64,000 bases of DNA, taken from NCBI GenBank assembly GCA_902785705.1, contig CACZZN010000007.1:16744-80743 (forward strand), written 5' to 3'. The position numbers and the translations under genes are program-made. This document shows, in pieces, positions 16,565 to 24,663 of this stretch. The DNA is from an uncultured Veillonellaceae bacterium (lineage in GTDB: Bacteria; Bacillota; Negativicutes; Selenomonadales; Selenomonadaceae). The notes under the pieces were generated by a model. It did not search any database and had not been told where the DNA came from. It saw only the letters and a program-made list of their open reading frames with translations. The first letter of the stretch is position 1. Every line of letters begins with the position of its first letter.

Positions 16565-18439
16565 ATGTCAGAAGAAAGTATTTCCTTCAGCAGCCTGCCG
16601 GAATCGGAGCAGAGCATTCTGATGCAGTTTTATGGGAAGCTGGCTCTGATGGAAAACAATGACTACAATGATTACCGCATCGAAGACATCCGGACGCTTT
16701 CTGACGCGGAACAGAAAGTCTTTGACAGCCAGGGGGGGATTTCCCCGCACTTTACCGTCCAGACGCTTTACAAAGTTCGCGGGGATATTGCGCCCATTCA
16801 CTTCAATCTCATGCTGCACCGCCTGTTGGAAATGACGCCGGAACTGCGCAGCAATTTCTGTGTCCTGCCCAAGCGGGTCCTGAAGGTCGTGTTCCACAGC
16901 CGCAAGGAGCAGCCGGAAGTCACCTTCCGCATGTTGACGGATGTAGATCCGGAGGATGTGGACCAGACCTTGCAACGGCTCATGGACGCGGATATGCGCA
17001 AGGGATTCGATCTGTCCCACGGACCGCTCCTGCGCTTCCTGGTTCTTCGGACAAGGCCGGGGGAATACGCGATCCTGATGACCGCGCTGCAGATTGTGGC
17101 GAACAGCTTTTCTGTCCATAATTTTCTTCGCGCCGTGCAGAAGCTGGAACCCCTCGCGGTCGATACAAAGTATTCCCTGCGGGACTATCTGGCGAGCTTG
17201 GGCGGTGCGCTTGCTGCACCTGTCATGGGCTACTGGAAAAAGGTCTTGGAGGATTTGCCGCCGCGGCCGATGCTGCCCAACATGCAGCAGCCGAAGCAGC
17301 CCTATGAGCAGAAATCCTATCGTATCATGATACCGCAGCCGGACATGGATGCGCTGGATCGGCAGGCCAGCAGCAATCGCAACATGATGATGTCCATCTT
17401 GCAGACCACATGGGGCATGCTGCTGAGATCCGTCAACCGCTGCAAGGATACGTATTTCTGCATTCTGGCGTCGGATCGCGGAACCGCCGGGGTGGGAGAA
17501 AACAGCGCCGTCAACATGTTCCCCGTGCGGCTTGCCTGCGAGGACAGCGATATTGTCCAATCCGTGCTGTCCAAGCAGTTCCAGCAGCTCGTGGTATCGC
17601 GGCCATACAGCAGGATTCGGCGGGAGCTGCTGGTGGAACTCATGGGCAGAGGCGCCGGCGACATCCAGCATTTCCTGAGCTTCCGTGATTTTGTCGATCA
17701 GGAGCTCAAGTTCCATGAACATGCGGGATCGGAAGACGGTGCATTGGTGGCGAAGAATTCGTGGGATGCACAGGGAATTCCCTTGGGCATCTATTTCCAT
17801 CTGCTGGCCGGCTCGGTGGCGATCACCTTCCTTTATGACAAGAACAGTTTTCAGCCCCTTGCGATTGAAGGGCTGGCAAAGCAATATCTCCTGATTTTGC
17901 ACAACCTCCTGATGAATGCGGAGAATCCTGTTTCCACTGTGGTACAGGGCATCGAGAGCGGCCTTCGGCATGTGGAGGAAAGCGCGGAGCCCACAGCTGC
18001 AGCGGTCCGGTCGATTACGGAGTTCCTTCTGGGGACGGAGTTCTTCAAGGGGTGCAAGTCTGTGGTTTTCGAGCGGATGTGCCAGAACGCAAGGATTTCG
18101 ACTTATTTCGAGAGCGATCAGCTGCGGGTGAGCCCGGAATCCAGCAGTCTGCTGTTTATCGTGGAAGGAAGCGTTGTCCGCAATATGGATCCGGGAACAG
18201 GATGGTTCAGCATGCTGGATGTGGCAAAGGCAGGCCGTGTCATCAACGAGCTGATGCTGCTGCCCGACAACAAGCACAATATCTTTGTGGAGGTCATGAG
18301 CGAACAGGCAAAGATACTTTCCATCCCGCTTCCCTATGTGCAGGATATCCTGCAATTCAATTCGGAAGTCCAGCGCAGATTCTTCCTGTATGCGCTGCGT
18401 GAAATGGGAAAATATCAACGCCGATGGGTGGCCAGCTGA
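16565..18439 (+). CDS. NRPS condensation-like domain fused to a cyclic-nucleotide-binding-like domain
   Basis: This 624-residue cytoplasmic protein is unlike its neighbours. Residues about 60-450 follow the condensation (C) domain plan: an N-terminal helix with ELRSNF, then FDLSHGPLLRFLVLR (148-162), then a floor-loop-like ILASDRG with NMFPVRL. The catalytic HHxxxDG is replaced by LQIVANS (about 175-181), so peptide-bond chemistry is unlikely. Residues about 490-615 resemble a CRP-type jelly roll (LFIVEGSVVRN, then NELMLLPD), with no DNA-binding HTH after it. There are no adenylation or carrier domains. It sits alone between rsmI and the flagellar unit, with its own terminator. Function unknown; a sensor or scaffold that binds a small ligand is an inference. 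Confidence 0.75.
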   Translation: MSEESISFSSLPESEQSILMQFYGKLALMENNDYNDYRIEDIRTLSDAEQKVFDSQGGISPHFTVQTLYKVRGDIAPIHFNLMLHRLLEMTPELRSNFCVLPKRVLKVVFHSRKEQPEVTFRMLTDVDPEDVDQTLQRLMDADMRKGFDLSHGPLLRFLVLRTRPGEYAILMTALQIVANSFSVHNFLRAVQKLEPLAVDTKYSLRDYLASLGGALAAPVMGYWKKVLEDLPPRPMLPNMQQPKQPYEQKSYRIMIPQPDMDALDRQASSNRNMMMSILQTTWGMLLRSVNRCKDTYFCILASDRGTAGVGENSAVNMFPVRLACEDSDIVQSVLSKQFQQLVVSRPYSRIRRELLVELMGRGAGDIQHFLSFRDFVDQELKFHEHAGSEDGALVAKNSWDAQGIPLGIYFHLLAGSVAITFLYDKNSFQPLAIEGLAKQYLLILHNLLMNAENPVSTVVQGIESGLRHVEESAEPTAAAVRSITEFLLGTEFFKGCKSVVFERMCQNARISTYFESDQLRVSPESSSLLFIVEGSVVRNMDPGTGWFSMLDVAKAGRVINELMLLPDNKHNIFVEVMSEQAKILSIPLPYVQDILQFNSEVQRRFFLYALREMGKYQRRWVAS

Positions 18440-18466
18440 CCATTGCGAAAATATTTGTGAGTGCGT

Positions 18467-18506
18467 GGCGAAGTGCTTGGATTTTGAGTGCTTCGCCGCT
18501 TTATTT
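18467..18506 (+). terminator. Probable terminator after the condensation-like gene
   Basis: A 7-bp stem GGCGAAG / CTTCGCC (18467-18473, 18491-18497) with a 17-base loop is followed by GCTTTATTT. It is moderate in strength and separates this gene from the flagellar unit. Confidence 0.5.
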
Positions 18507-18530
18507 ATGTGAACTGCGTTTGATGCACTA

Positions 18531-18559
18531 TTGACTTCATGTTCGTTGTGAAGTATCAT
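18531..18559 (+). promoter_or_regulatory. Promoter of the flbD-led flagellar unit, with inverted repeat
   Basis: TTGACT (18531-18536), a 17-base spacer and TATCAT (18554-18559). A 6-bp inverted repeat ACTTCA / TGAAGT (18534-18539, 18549-18554) overlaps both elements and could be an operator. The leader of about 120 bases also contains an 8-bp inverted repeat (18601-18608 with 18617-18624). No sigma-28 motif was seen, so this unit looks sigma-A driven. Confidence 0.55.
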
Positions 18560-18686
18560 GGAAATGATTCTATGTGAGTTTTTCGAATTTCTTCTTCACG
18601 ACAAAAAGGAGATTTGCTTTTTGTGACGAATAGATTAGGAACAGGGGTAAATATCTCCCTGATGAGCGTGCAAAGGAGAGATTTTC

Positions 18687-18887
18687 ATGATCAAGCTCAC
18701 AAAATTCAATTCCGAGGCGAAGCAAAAAGGAGAATTCGTCCTGAATGCCGAAATAATAGAAACGATAGAGGAGACGCCTGACACAGTGGTGACGCTGATC
18801 AATGGCAAAAAGCTCATCGTGGACGAGCCGATGGATGAGATCGTGCGGCGCGTGATGAAATACCGTCGGGCGCTGAAGCAGTTTTGA
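18687..18887 (+). CDS. flbD: FlbD family flagellar protein
   Basis: The 66-residue protein starts MIKLTKFN and carries the segment VVTLINGKKLIVDEPMDEIV, typical of the small FlbD (SwrD-like) proteins found at the head of flagellar operons in Firmicutes. In Bacillus the homologue SwrD raises flagellar torque. The ribosome site AAAGGAG is strong. A 7-bp hairpin (18907-18931) lies between it and fliL. Confidence 0.85.
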   Translation: MIKLTKFNSEAKQKGEFVLNAEIIETIEETPDTVVTLINGKKLIVDEPMDEIVRRVMKYRRALKQF

Positions 18888-18965
18888 TCCATAAGGGTGG
18901 CTCCTGCGTCAGATCCTATCGGTTTCTGACGGCAAAGAACGACGTATGCATGGAGGAGATCGAAT

Positions 18966-19484
18966 ATGGCTGATGAAGAAAAAGAGGAAGAAGTAGCTGA
19001 AGAACCTAAAAAGAAATCACCGATTATTCTGGTCGTTGTGTTGGTCTTGGTCGGTTTGGTGCTGGCTGGCGGCATTTCGTTCTTCGTCACGACGAAACTG
19101 ATGGCAGGTTCTGCGGGAGATGGCGGTGGAGGCGGCGAGGTTCGTCACAGCGATCCGGGTGTCTTCGTCAAGCTGGGAGATCCGAAAGAGGGCATCCTGG
19201 TCAACGTAGGCGGAGCCAGAGCCGGAAAGTATTTGAAAACCAGCATCATTCTGGAGATGAACCCCGGCAAGGAGGCCAATTTGACAGAGGAAGGCAAGCT
19301 GAAGCCTGTTGCCGAGACGAAGATATTGGATGTGACATTGCAGCTGCTTCGGTCTGCAAAGATGGAAGAGTTCGATGCGACAAAGCAGGACGACCTCAAG
19401 AAAAAGCTCAAGGACGAGCTGAACGCAGCGCTGGGCAGCGGTTCTGTCTATGATGTGTACATCACAAGCTTCTTGTTGCAGTGA
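18966..19484 (+). CDS. fliL: Flagellar basal-body protein FliL
   Basis: The 172-residue protein has an acidic N-terminus (EEKEEEVAEE), one membrane helix (about 19-40, IILVVVLVLVGLVLAGG), a Gly-rich hinge and a periplasmic domain ending in SVYDVYITSFLLQ, the usual FliL end. FliL associates with the stators and supports torque under load. It follows flbD with GGAGGAG as ribosome site. Confidence 0.92.
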   Translation: MADEEKEEEVAEEPKKKSPIILVVVLVLVGLVLAGGISFFVTTKLMAGSAGDGGGGGEVRHSDPGVFVKLGDPKEGILVNVGGARAGKYLKTSIILEMNPGKEANLTEEGKLKPVAETKILDVTLQLLRSAKMEEFDATKQDDLKKKLKDELNAALGSGSVYDVYITSFLLQ

Positions 19485-19517
19485 GTTTTATGTAGCGAGC
19501 GGAAAGGGGGGCAAGGA

Positions 19518-20522
19518 TTGGCAGATGAAGTCTTATCTCAGTCTGAGATAGATAAACTGCTTTCTGCGCTTTCGGACGGAAGTGTTACTGCAGACGATGT
19601 CAAGGCGGATGAATCGCAGAAAAAGGTGAAAACCTATGATTTCAAGCGCCCGGACAAGTTCTCCAAGGACCAGATCCGAACGCTCTATATGCTGCATGAA
19701 AGTTTTGCTCGTCTTTTGAACACCTATCTTTCCACACATTTGCGGACGATGGTGAATGTCGAGGTAGCGTCGGTTGAACAGCTTACCTATCAGGAATTTG
19801 TGCAGTCCTTGGCGAATCCAAGCGTTATCAGTATATTGGCGGTGCCGCCCTTGAAGGGCAACATTATCATGGAGGTCAATACCGAGATCGCGTTTGCCTT
19901 TATCGACCGCGTGTTCGGCGGTGAGGGCAGGGTCGGGATCAAGACGCGCGTGCTGACCGAGATAGAGGAAGCCGTCATGAAGCGTTTCGTGGATACTTCC
20001 ATGAAAAACTTCCGGGAGGCTTGGGCCAATGTGGCGGATTTCTATCCGACGCTGGAAGCTACGGAGTCTAATCCGCAGTTTACGCAGATCGTCCCGCCCA
20101 GTGACATGGTGGTCATCATTACGATACAGATGAAACTGGGCGATGTGGAAGGCATGATGAATATCTGCATTCCCTATCTGGTGTTGGAGCCCATCATGCC
20201 GAAACTCACGACGACCTTCTGGGTGGCCTCGACAGTGTCCAAGGATGATAATCCGGACCAGGTGGCGATTCTCCAGAAGAAGCTGGAACGCACGAAGGTT
20301 CCGTTTGTCGTGGAAATGGGCAGGGTGAATATCACGATCCGGGAATTTTTGACGCTGGGCTTCGGGGATGTGCTGCAGTTGGATACAAGCGTGAAAGACG
20401 AACTGCCCTGCCTGGTGGGACAGCGCAAAAAGTTCTACTGCCGTCCCGGTACATCCGGCAAAAAGATGGCGGTGCAGGTTACCCGAATCGTAAATGAAGG
20501 AGATGAAGAGACTGATGAGTGA
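19518..20522 (+). CDS. fliM: Flagellar motor switch protein FliM
   Basis: This 334-residue protein starts at TTG with MADEVLSQSEIDKLLSAL, the conserved N-terminal peptide that binds phospho-CheY. The middle domain resembles CheC and the C-terminal part (VEMGRVNITIREFLTLGFGD) is the SpoA fold that pairs with FliY/FliN in the C-ring. Its end overlaps the fliY start by 8 bases. Confidence 0.96.
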   Translation: MADEVLSQSEIDKLLSALSDGSVTADDVKADESQKKVKTYDFKRPDKFSKDQIRTLYMLHESFARLLNTYLSTHLRTMVNVEVASVEQLTYQEFVQSLANPSVISILAVPPLKGNIIMEVNTEIAFAFIDRVFGGEGRVGIKTRVLTEIEEAVMKRFVDTSMKNFREAWANVADFYPTLEATESNPQFTQIVPPSDMVVIITIQMKLGDVEGMMNICIPYLVLEPIMPKLTTTFWVASTVSKDDNPDQVAILQKKLERTKVPFVVEMGRVNITIREFLTLGFGDVLQLDTSVKDELPCLVGQRKKFYCRPGTSGKKMAVQVTRIVNEGDEETDE

Positions 20523-21795
20523 CGATATGATCTCGCAGGAGGAGATTGACGCCCTGCTGAATGGCGGTTTAGCCGGCGGCGGAGACAGCGCTCCTGCGGG
20601 GGATGCCGACAGCTCACCCGCGGAAGGGGCTGGCAGCGGTTCAGACGGTGATTCATCTCAGTTTGACGACGTACTTTCGGATATGGAAAAGGATGCGCTG
20701 GGAGAAATCGGAAACATTTCGATGGGAAGCGCCGCGACGACGCTTTCCGTGCTCCTGGGACATAAGGTGTCCATTACGACGCCGACGACCTCTGTGGCCA
20801 CGATGAGCATCATCAAGGAGCACTACCCGATGCCGTATCTTGTGGTCGAGGTGGGATACACCATCGGCATCGATGGCAACAATGTGCTGGCGATCCAGGC
20901 ACAGGATGCGGCGATCATCGCAGACCTCATGATGGGCGGCGATGGCACCAATCCGGATTCGGAGATCAATGAAATCAGCATGAGCGCTGTGGGCGAGGCC
21001 ATGAACCAGATGATGGGGACTGTCGCGACATCGCTTTCAACGATGTTCAACAAGAAGATCGATATCTCGCCGCCGATCGTGAACCTCATAGATCTTGGCT
21101 CCGAGGACAAGATGTCGGAGATTGTGGGGCAGGATGATCCGATTGTGCGCATTTCCTTCCGCATGGAAGTGGATGGGTTGATTGACAGTGAGATCATGCA
21201 GATCCTGCCGGTGCATGTGGCAAAAGAAATGGTGGAATCCTTGACAGGAGGCGGCTCGGAACCTGAGCCGGAACCTGCACCAGCGCCGGCGCCGGCTCCT
21301 GCAGCTGCGCCACCGCCTCCTCCGCCCCCTGCAGCCGCGCCACCGCCCCCTGCGGCAGCACCGCCTCCTCCGGCGGCACCGCCTGCCGGCTATGGGGCGC
21401 CTCCGCCGGGCTATGGAGCTCCGCCGCCGGGGTATGGTTATGGGGCGCCTCCGATGCAGCCGCATGTCGCCACGAACGTGCCGGTGTCGGCAGCGCAGTT
21501 TGTGCCGCTTTCGATGGAGCCTGTCCAAGTGAACGAGGCGAACATCGGGCTGATCCTGGATGTTCCGTTGCAGGTGACGGTCGAGCTGGGACGCACGAAG
21601 AAGTCCATCAAGGAAATCTTGGAGCTCACGAACGGCTCCATCGTGGAACTGGACAAGCTGGCCGGCGAACCCGTGGAGATCCAGGTGAATGGCAAGTATT
21701 TGGCCAAGGGCGAGGTCGTGGTCATCGATGAGAATTTCGGCGTGAGGATCACGGATATTGCAAGCCCGGCCGAACGAGCGGCGAAGCTGCAATAG
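20515..21795 (+). CDS. fliY: FliY: FliN-type switch protein with CheC-like phosphatase domain
   Basis: The 427-residue protein has an N-terminal EIDALLNGG peptide like that of FliM, a CheC-like domain with two active-site segments (EIGNISMGSAAT and VGEAMNQMMG, each with the Glu and Asn that act on CheY-P), then a long Pro/Ala linker (about 245-320) and a C-terminal SpoA/FliN domain (PLQVTVELGRTKKSIKEIL). It builds the C-ring and hydrolyses CheY-P at the motor, as in Bacillus. The start at 20515 is chosen over 20494 by homology to the MSDDMISQEEIDALL type. Confidence 0.94.
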   Translation: MSDDMISQEEIDALLNGGLAGGGDSAPAGDADSSPAEGAGSGSDGDSSQFDDVLSDMEKDALGEIGNISMGSAATTLSVLLGHKVSITTPTTSVATMSIIKEHYPMPYLVVEVGYTIGIDGNNVLAIQAQDAAIIADLMMGGDGTNPDSEINEISMSAVGEAMNQMMGTVATSLSTMFNKKIDISPPIVNLIDLGSEDKMSEIVGQDDPIVRISFRMEVDGLIDSEIMQILPVHVAKEMVESLTGGGSEPEPEPAPAPAPAPAAAPPPPPPPAAAPPPPAAAPPPPAAPPAGYGAPPPGYGAPPPGYGYGAPPMQPHVATNVPVSAAQFVPLSMEPVQVNEANIGLILDVPLQVTVELGRTKKSIKEILELTNGSIVELDKLAGEPVEIQVNGKYLAKGEVVVIDENFGVRITDIASPAERAAKLQ

Positions 21796-21815
21796 GGCTT
21801 TCGGGAGATAGGAAT

Positions 21816-21854
21816 ATTTTCCCTCTGGGAAAATTTAAGCTATTACGCTATAAT
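21816..21854 (+). promoter_or_regulatory. Possible internal promoter and palindrome before cheY
   Basis: A perfect TATAAT (21849-21854) stands 45 bases before cheY, but the -35 region is weak. It is replaced by a perfect palindrome ATTTTCCC-tct-GGGAAAAT (21816-21834), which could bind an activator or repressor. A weak terminator for fliY is the alternative, although no T run follows. Confidence 0.4.
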
Positions 21855-21899
21855 AAGCGGAGAAATCCAGAATGATTTAAAGATGAGGAGAGATGAATC

Positions 21900-22262
21900 A
21901 TGGCAGTACGAGTTTTGGTTGTTGACGACGCGGCATTCATGAGAATGATGGTAAAGGACATTCTTACCAAGAATGGCTATGAGGTAGTCGGCGAAGCTGA
22001 AAATGGCATGAAGGCTCTGGAAAAATATCAGGAGCTGAAGCCGGATCTTACCACCATGGATATCACCATGCCGGAAATGGATGGCATCAGCGCAGTCAAA
22101 GAAATCAAGAAGATCGACCCGAACGCGAAGATCGTGATGTGCAGCGCTATGGGCCAGCAGGCGATGGTTATCGAGGCAATCCAGGCAGGGGCTCGCGACT
22201 TCATCGTGAAGCCGTTCCAGGCAGATCGTGTGCTGGAGGCTGTGCGCAAAGCAGTCGGCTGA
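21900..22262 (+). CDS. cheY: Chemotaxis response regulator CheY
   Basis: This 120-residue single receiver domain has acidic residues D9/D10, the phospho-acceptor D54 in TTMDITMPEMDG, the Ser/Thr of CSAMG and the Lys in IVKPF. Phosphorylated by CheA, it binds FliM/FliY to change motor rotation. It lies inside the export-gene run, as in Bacillus. Ribosome site GAGGAGAG. Confidence 0.95.
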   Translation: MAVRVLVVDDAAFMRMMVKDILTKNGYEVVGEAENGMKALEKYQELKPDLTTMDITMPEMDGISAVKEIKKIDPNAKIVMCSAMGQQAMVIEAIQAGARDFIVKPFQADRVLEAVRKAVG

Positions 22263-22792
22263 TGGAGAGAGCAAGAGTTCTTGCAAGCTTGCTGCTGCTA
22301 TTTTGTATGATTCTGGCAATACCTGACGTAGCGCAGGCAGCCGAGGAGGCTGCCTCTTCGGGAGGGTACCTGGCAGGCTATGAGAATGCAGACCCGAGAC
22401 CATCTGCCGTGTCGTGGTGGTCGACGCTTGCATATCTTGTGAGCCTTTTTGCTATTTTTGGCTTTGTTGTCGTGATGGCATATTTTGCCGCGCGTTTTCT
22501 GGGCGGCAAATTTGCTCAGCATGCAGCAGGTGGGAACGGCGGGCGGATTCTGGAGCATCTTCCGTTGGGCCCGAACCGTTCTGTGGCGGTTGTCGAGATG
22601 GCGAACCGCGTGTTCTTGATTGGCGTGACGGAGCATTCCATCACGATGCTGGCGGAAATCACGGATATGGAGGAAATTGAGCGGCTCCATCAGGGGAGTC
22701 TTGGCATGTCCTTCCGTACAGGCATGTTTTCACAGGAATTGGGGGCTCTTTCCAATCTGGCGGAAAGGCTTCCCGGGATATTCAGGAAGTAG
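22262..22792 (+). CDS. fliO: Flagellar biosynthesis protein FliO
   Basis: The 176-residue protein has a signal peptide (to AQAAEE), a short periplasmic piece, one membrane helix (STLAYLVSLFAIFGFVVVMA) and a cytoplasmic domain with EHLPLGPNRSVAVVEMANR, typical of FliO. It assists assembly of the FliP/Q/R export gate. The ATG overlaps the cheY stop (TGATG). Confidence 0.88.
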   Translation: MERARVLASLLLLFCMILAIPDVAQAAEEAASSGGYLAGYENADPRPSAVSWWSTLAYLVSLFAIFGFVVVMAYFAARFLGGKFAQHAAGGNGGRILEHLPLGPNRSVAVVEMANRVFLIGVTEHSITMLAEITDMEEIERLHQGSLGMSFRTGMFSQELGALSNLAERLPGIFRK

Positions 22793-22820
22793 TCTTTTGC
22801 GGTAAGGAGTTGTCGGGCGG

Positions 22821-23570
22821 TTGAAACGCGTTCTTTTCATTTTCGGGGGGATTTGCCTCCTGCTTTTCATGGCAAAAGACGCGATGGCTGCGCCTTTGAT
22901 ACCGAATGTGAATGTCAGCGTGGGGACGGCGGAAACGCCGCAGGATGTGGCTGCATCCCTGCAGGTCATGGCTGTCTTGACGATTGTTTCCCTGGCGCCG
23001 GCAATTCTCATCATGACAACCTCCTTTGTCCGAATCGTCGTTGTGATCGGTTTCCTGAGGAATGCGCTTTCCACGCAGAATGTGCCGCCGAATCAGGTGG
23101 TGATTGCGCTTTCTCTGTTCCTGACCTTTTACATCATGTCCCCTTATTGGTCGCAGGCGAACGAGCAGGGGATCCAGCCGTATTTGAACGGCCAGATCAC
23201 GCAGGAAGAGGCGCTTGAGAATACCGTGGCGCCCGTGAGGGAGTTCATGTTCCGTCAGACGCGTGAGTCGGATTTGGCTTTGTTTGTGAATCTTTCCGAT
23301 GCAGAGCGTCCGGAGACGCAGGAAGATGTCTCGACCTTTGCGCTGATTCCGGCGTTTGTCATCAGCGAACTCAAGACAGCATTCCAGCTCGGTTTCATGA
23401 TCTACATCCCGTTCATCGTCATCGATATGATCGTGGCGAGTACCTTGATGTCCATGGGCATGATGATGCTGCCGCCGGTCATGATCTCGCTGCCGTTCAA
23501 GATTTTGCTCTTTGTCATGGTGGATGGCTGGCATCTGTTGATCCGCTCCCTGATTGTGAGCTTCCGATAA
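22821..23570 (+). CDS. fliP: Flagellar export gate protein FliP
   Basis: This 249-residue membrane protein with a cleavable signal peptide contains TTSFVRIVVVIGFLRNALST and FVISELKTAFQLGF, FliP signatures. With FliQ and FliR it forms the core channel of the flagellar type III secretion system. The start is TTG at 22821, with AAGGAG 11-12 bases upstream. Confidence 0.95.
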   Translation: MKRVLFIFGGICLLLFMAKDAMAAPLIPNVNVSVGTAETPQDVAASLQVMAVLTIVSLAPAILIMTTSFVRIVVVIGFLRNALSTQNVPPNQVVIALSLFLTFYIMSPYWSQANEQGIQPYLNGQITQEEALENTVAPVREFMFRQTRESDLALFVNLSDAERPETQEDVSTFALIPAFVISELKTAFQLGFMIYIPFIVIDMIVASTLMSMGMMMLPPVMISLPFKILLFVMVDGWHLLIRSLIVSFR

Positions 23571-23584
23571 CTTGAGGTGAGTCT

Positions 23585-23854
23585 ATGTCAGGAGATTTGG
23601 TCATACAGCTGGGACAGGAAGCGTTGATGATTGTGCTGCTGGTTGCCACGCCCATGCTGGGGCTGGGCTTGATCGTGGGCCTTATGGTCAGCGTCTTTCA
23701 GGCGACGACATCCATTCAGGAGCAGACGCTGGCATTTATACCAAAGATTGTCGCGGTTTTTGTGGCAATCCTGATTTTCGGGCCGTGGATGCTTCGCATC
23801 ATGGTGGAGTATGTGACGAATATGCTGGTCAATCTGCCGCAGTACATTGGTTGA
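23585..23854 (+). CDS. fliQ: Flagellar export gate protein FliQ
   Basis: The 89-residue protein has two membrane helices and the family segment FQATTSIQEQTLAFIPK. It is part of the FliPQR gate. It starts 14 bases after fliP. Confidence 0.95.
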   Translation: MSGDLVIQLGQEALMIVLLVATPMLGLGLIVGLMVSVFQATTSIQEQTLAFIPKIVAVFVAILIFGPWMLRIMVEYVTNMLVNLPQYIG

Positions 23855-23877
23855 AGGAATCATTGAGGGGTAGGCGC

Positions 23878-24663
23878 TTGGATCTTTATGAACTCCTGCA
23901 GGGGCAGGTGGCAGCATACCTGCTGCTCCTGACACGGGTGAGCGGTATTTTTTTGATTTCGCCCTTTTTCGGCAGCATGAACATTCCCGTGTATTTCCGC
24001 GCCGGAGCAGCCTTCGCGTTTTCCATCGTGCTTTTTCCCGTTGTGAGCGCAATGGGCTCCGTGGAAGCCCCTGCGAATCTGTGGCTTTATGCAGCAACCG
24101 TGCTGGGGGAATTGTTCCTCGGATGGCTCATTGGCTTTGTGGCCTATGTTGCGTTTGCAGCAGTCAATCTGGCCGGCAAGGTGATGGATATGCAGGTTGG
24201 CTTTGCTGTAGTCAATGTGATGGATCCGACTTCCGGTCAGCAGATTCCGCTTATCGGAAGTTTTCTTTATAATTTGGGGATTATCGTATTTCTGGTGACC
24301 AATGGGCATCATATGATCATTTCGGCGCTTGCGGAAAGCTTTCGGGTGGTTCCCCTTGCGGGTATGGCGCCGGATGTCTCGATCGCGATGCTGATGGAGC
24401 AGTTCACGGTGGGGATTTTCGTCACGGGCATGAAGATCGCGATGCCGGTCACGTTTGCAATCCTGCTCACGAATGTGGGGCTTGGCATCATGGCGCGGAC
24501 AATGCCGCAGATGAATATCTTTGTGGTCGGGATCCCGATGCAGCTCATGATCGGCATCACGATGCTGTCCATGCTGCTGCCCTTTTATGTTTTGTTCCTG
24601 GATGTGGTTTTTGATGGAATGTATGCAAATATTTCCTTGGCAATACAATCACTGGCCCCTTGA
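23878..24663 (+). CDS. fliR: Flagellar export gate protein FliR
   Basis: The 261-residue protein has six or more membrane helices, RVSGIFLISPFFGSMNIP near the start and the TSGQQIPLIGSFLYNLG segment typical of FliR. The TTG at 23878, 7 bases after GAGGGG, is taken as the start; the longer frame from 23785 overlaps fliQ. The end overlaps the flhB start. Confidence 0.93.
   Translation: MDLYELLQGQVAAYLLLLTRVSGIFLISPFFGSMNIPVYFRAGAAFAFSIVLFPVVSAMGSVEAPANLWLYAATVLGELFLGWLIGFVAYVAFAAVNLAGKVMDMQVGFAVVNVMDPTSGQQIPLIGSFLYNLGIIVFLVTNGHHMIISALAESFRVVPLAGMAPDVSIAMLMEQFTVGIFVTGMKIAMPVTFAILLTNVGLGIMARTMPQMNIFVVGIPMQLMIGITMLSMLLPFYVLFLDVVFDGMYANISLAIQSLAP

Noticed and set aside
16565..18439. An active NRPS enzyme
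   Set aside because: The catalytic HHxxxDG is replaced and there are no adenylation or carrier domains nearby.
18560..18686. c-di-GMP riboswitch in the flbD leader
   Set aside because: The GEMM core sequence was not found; only short inverted repeats are present.
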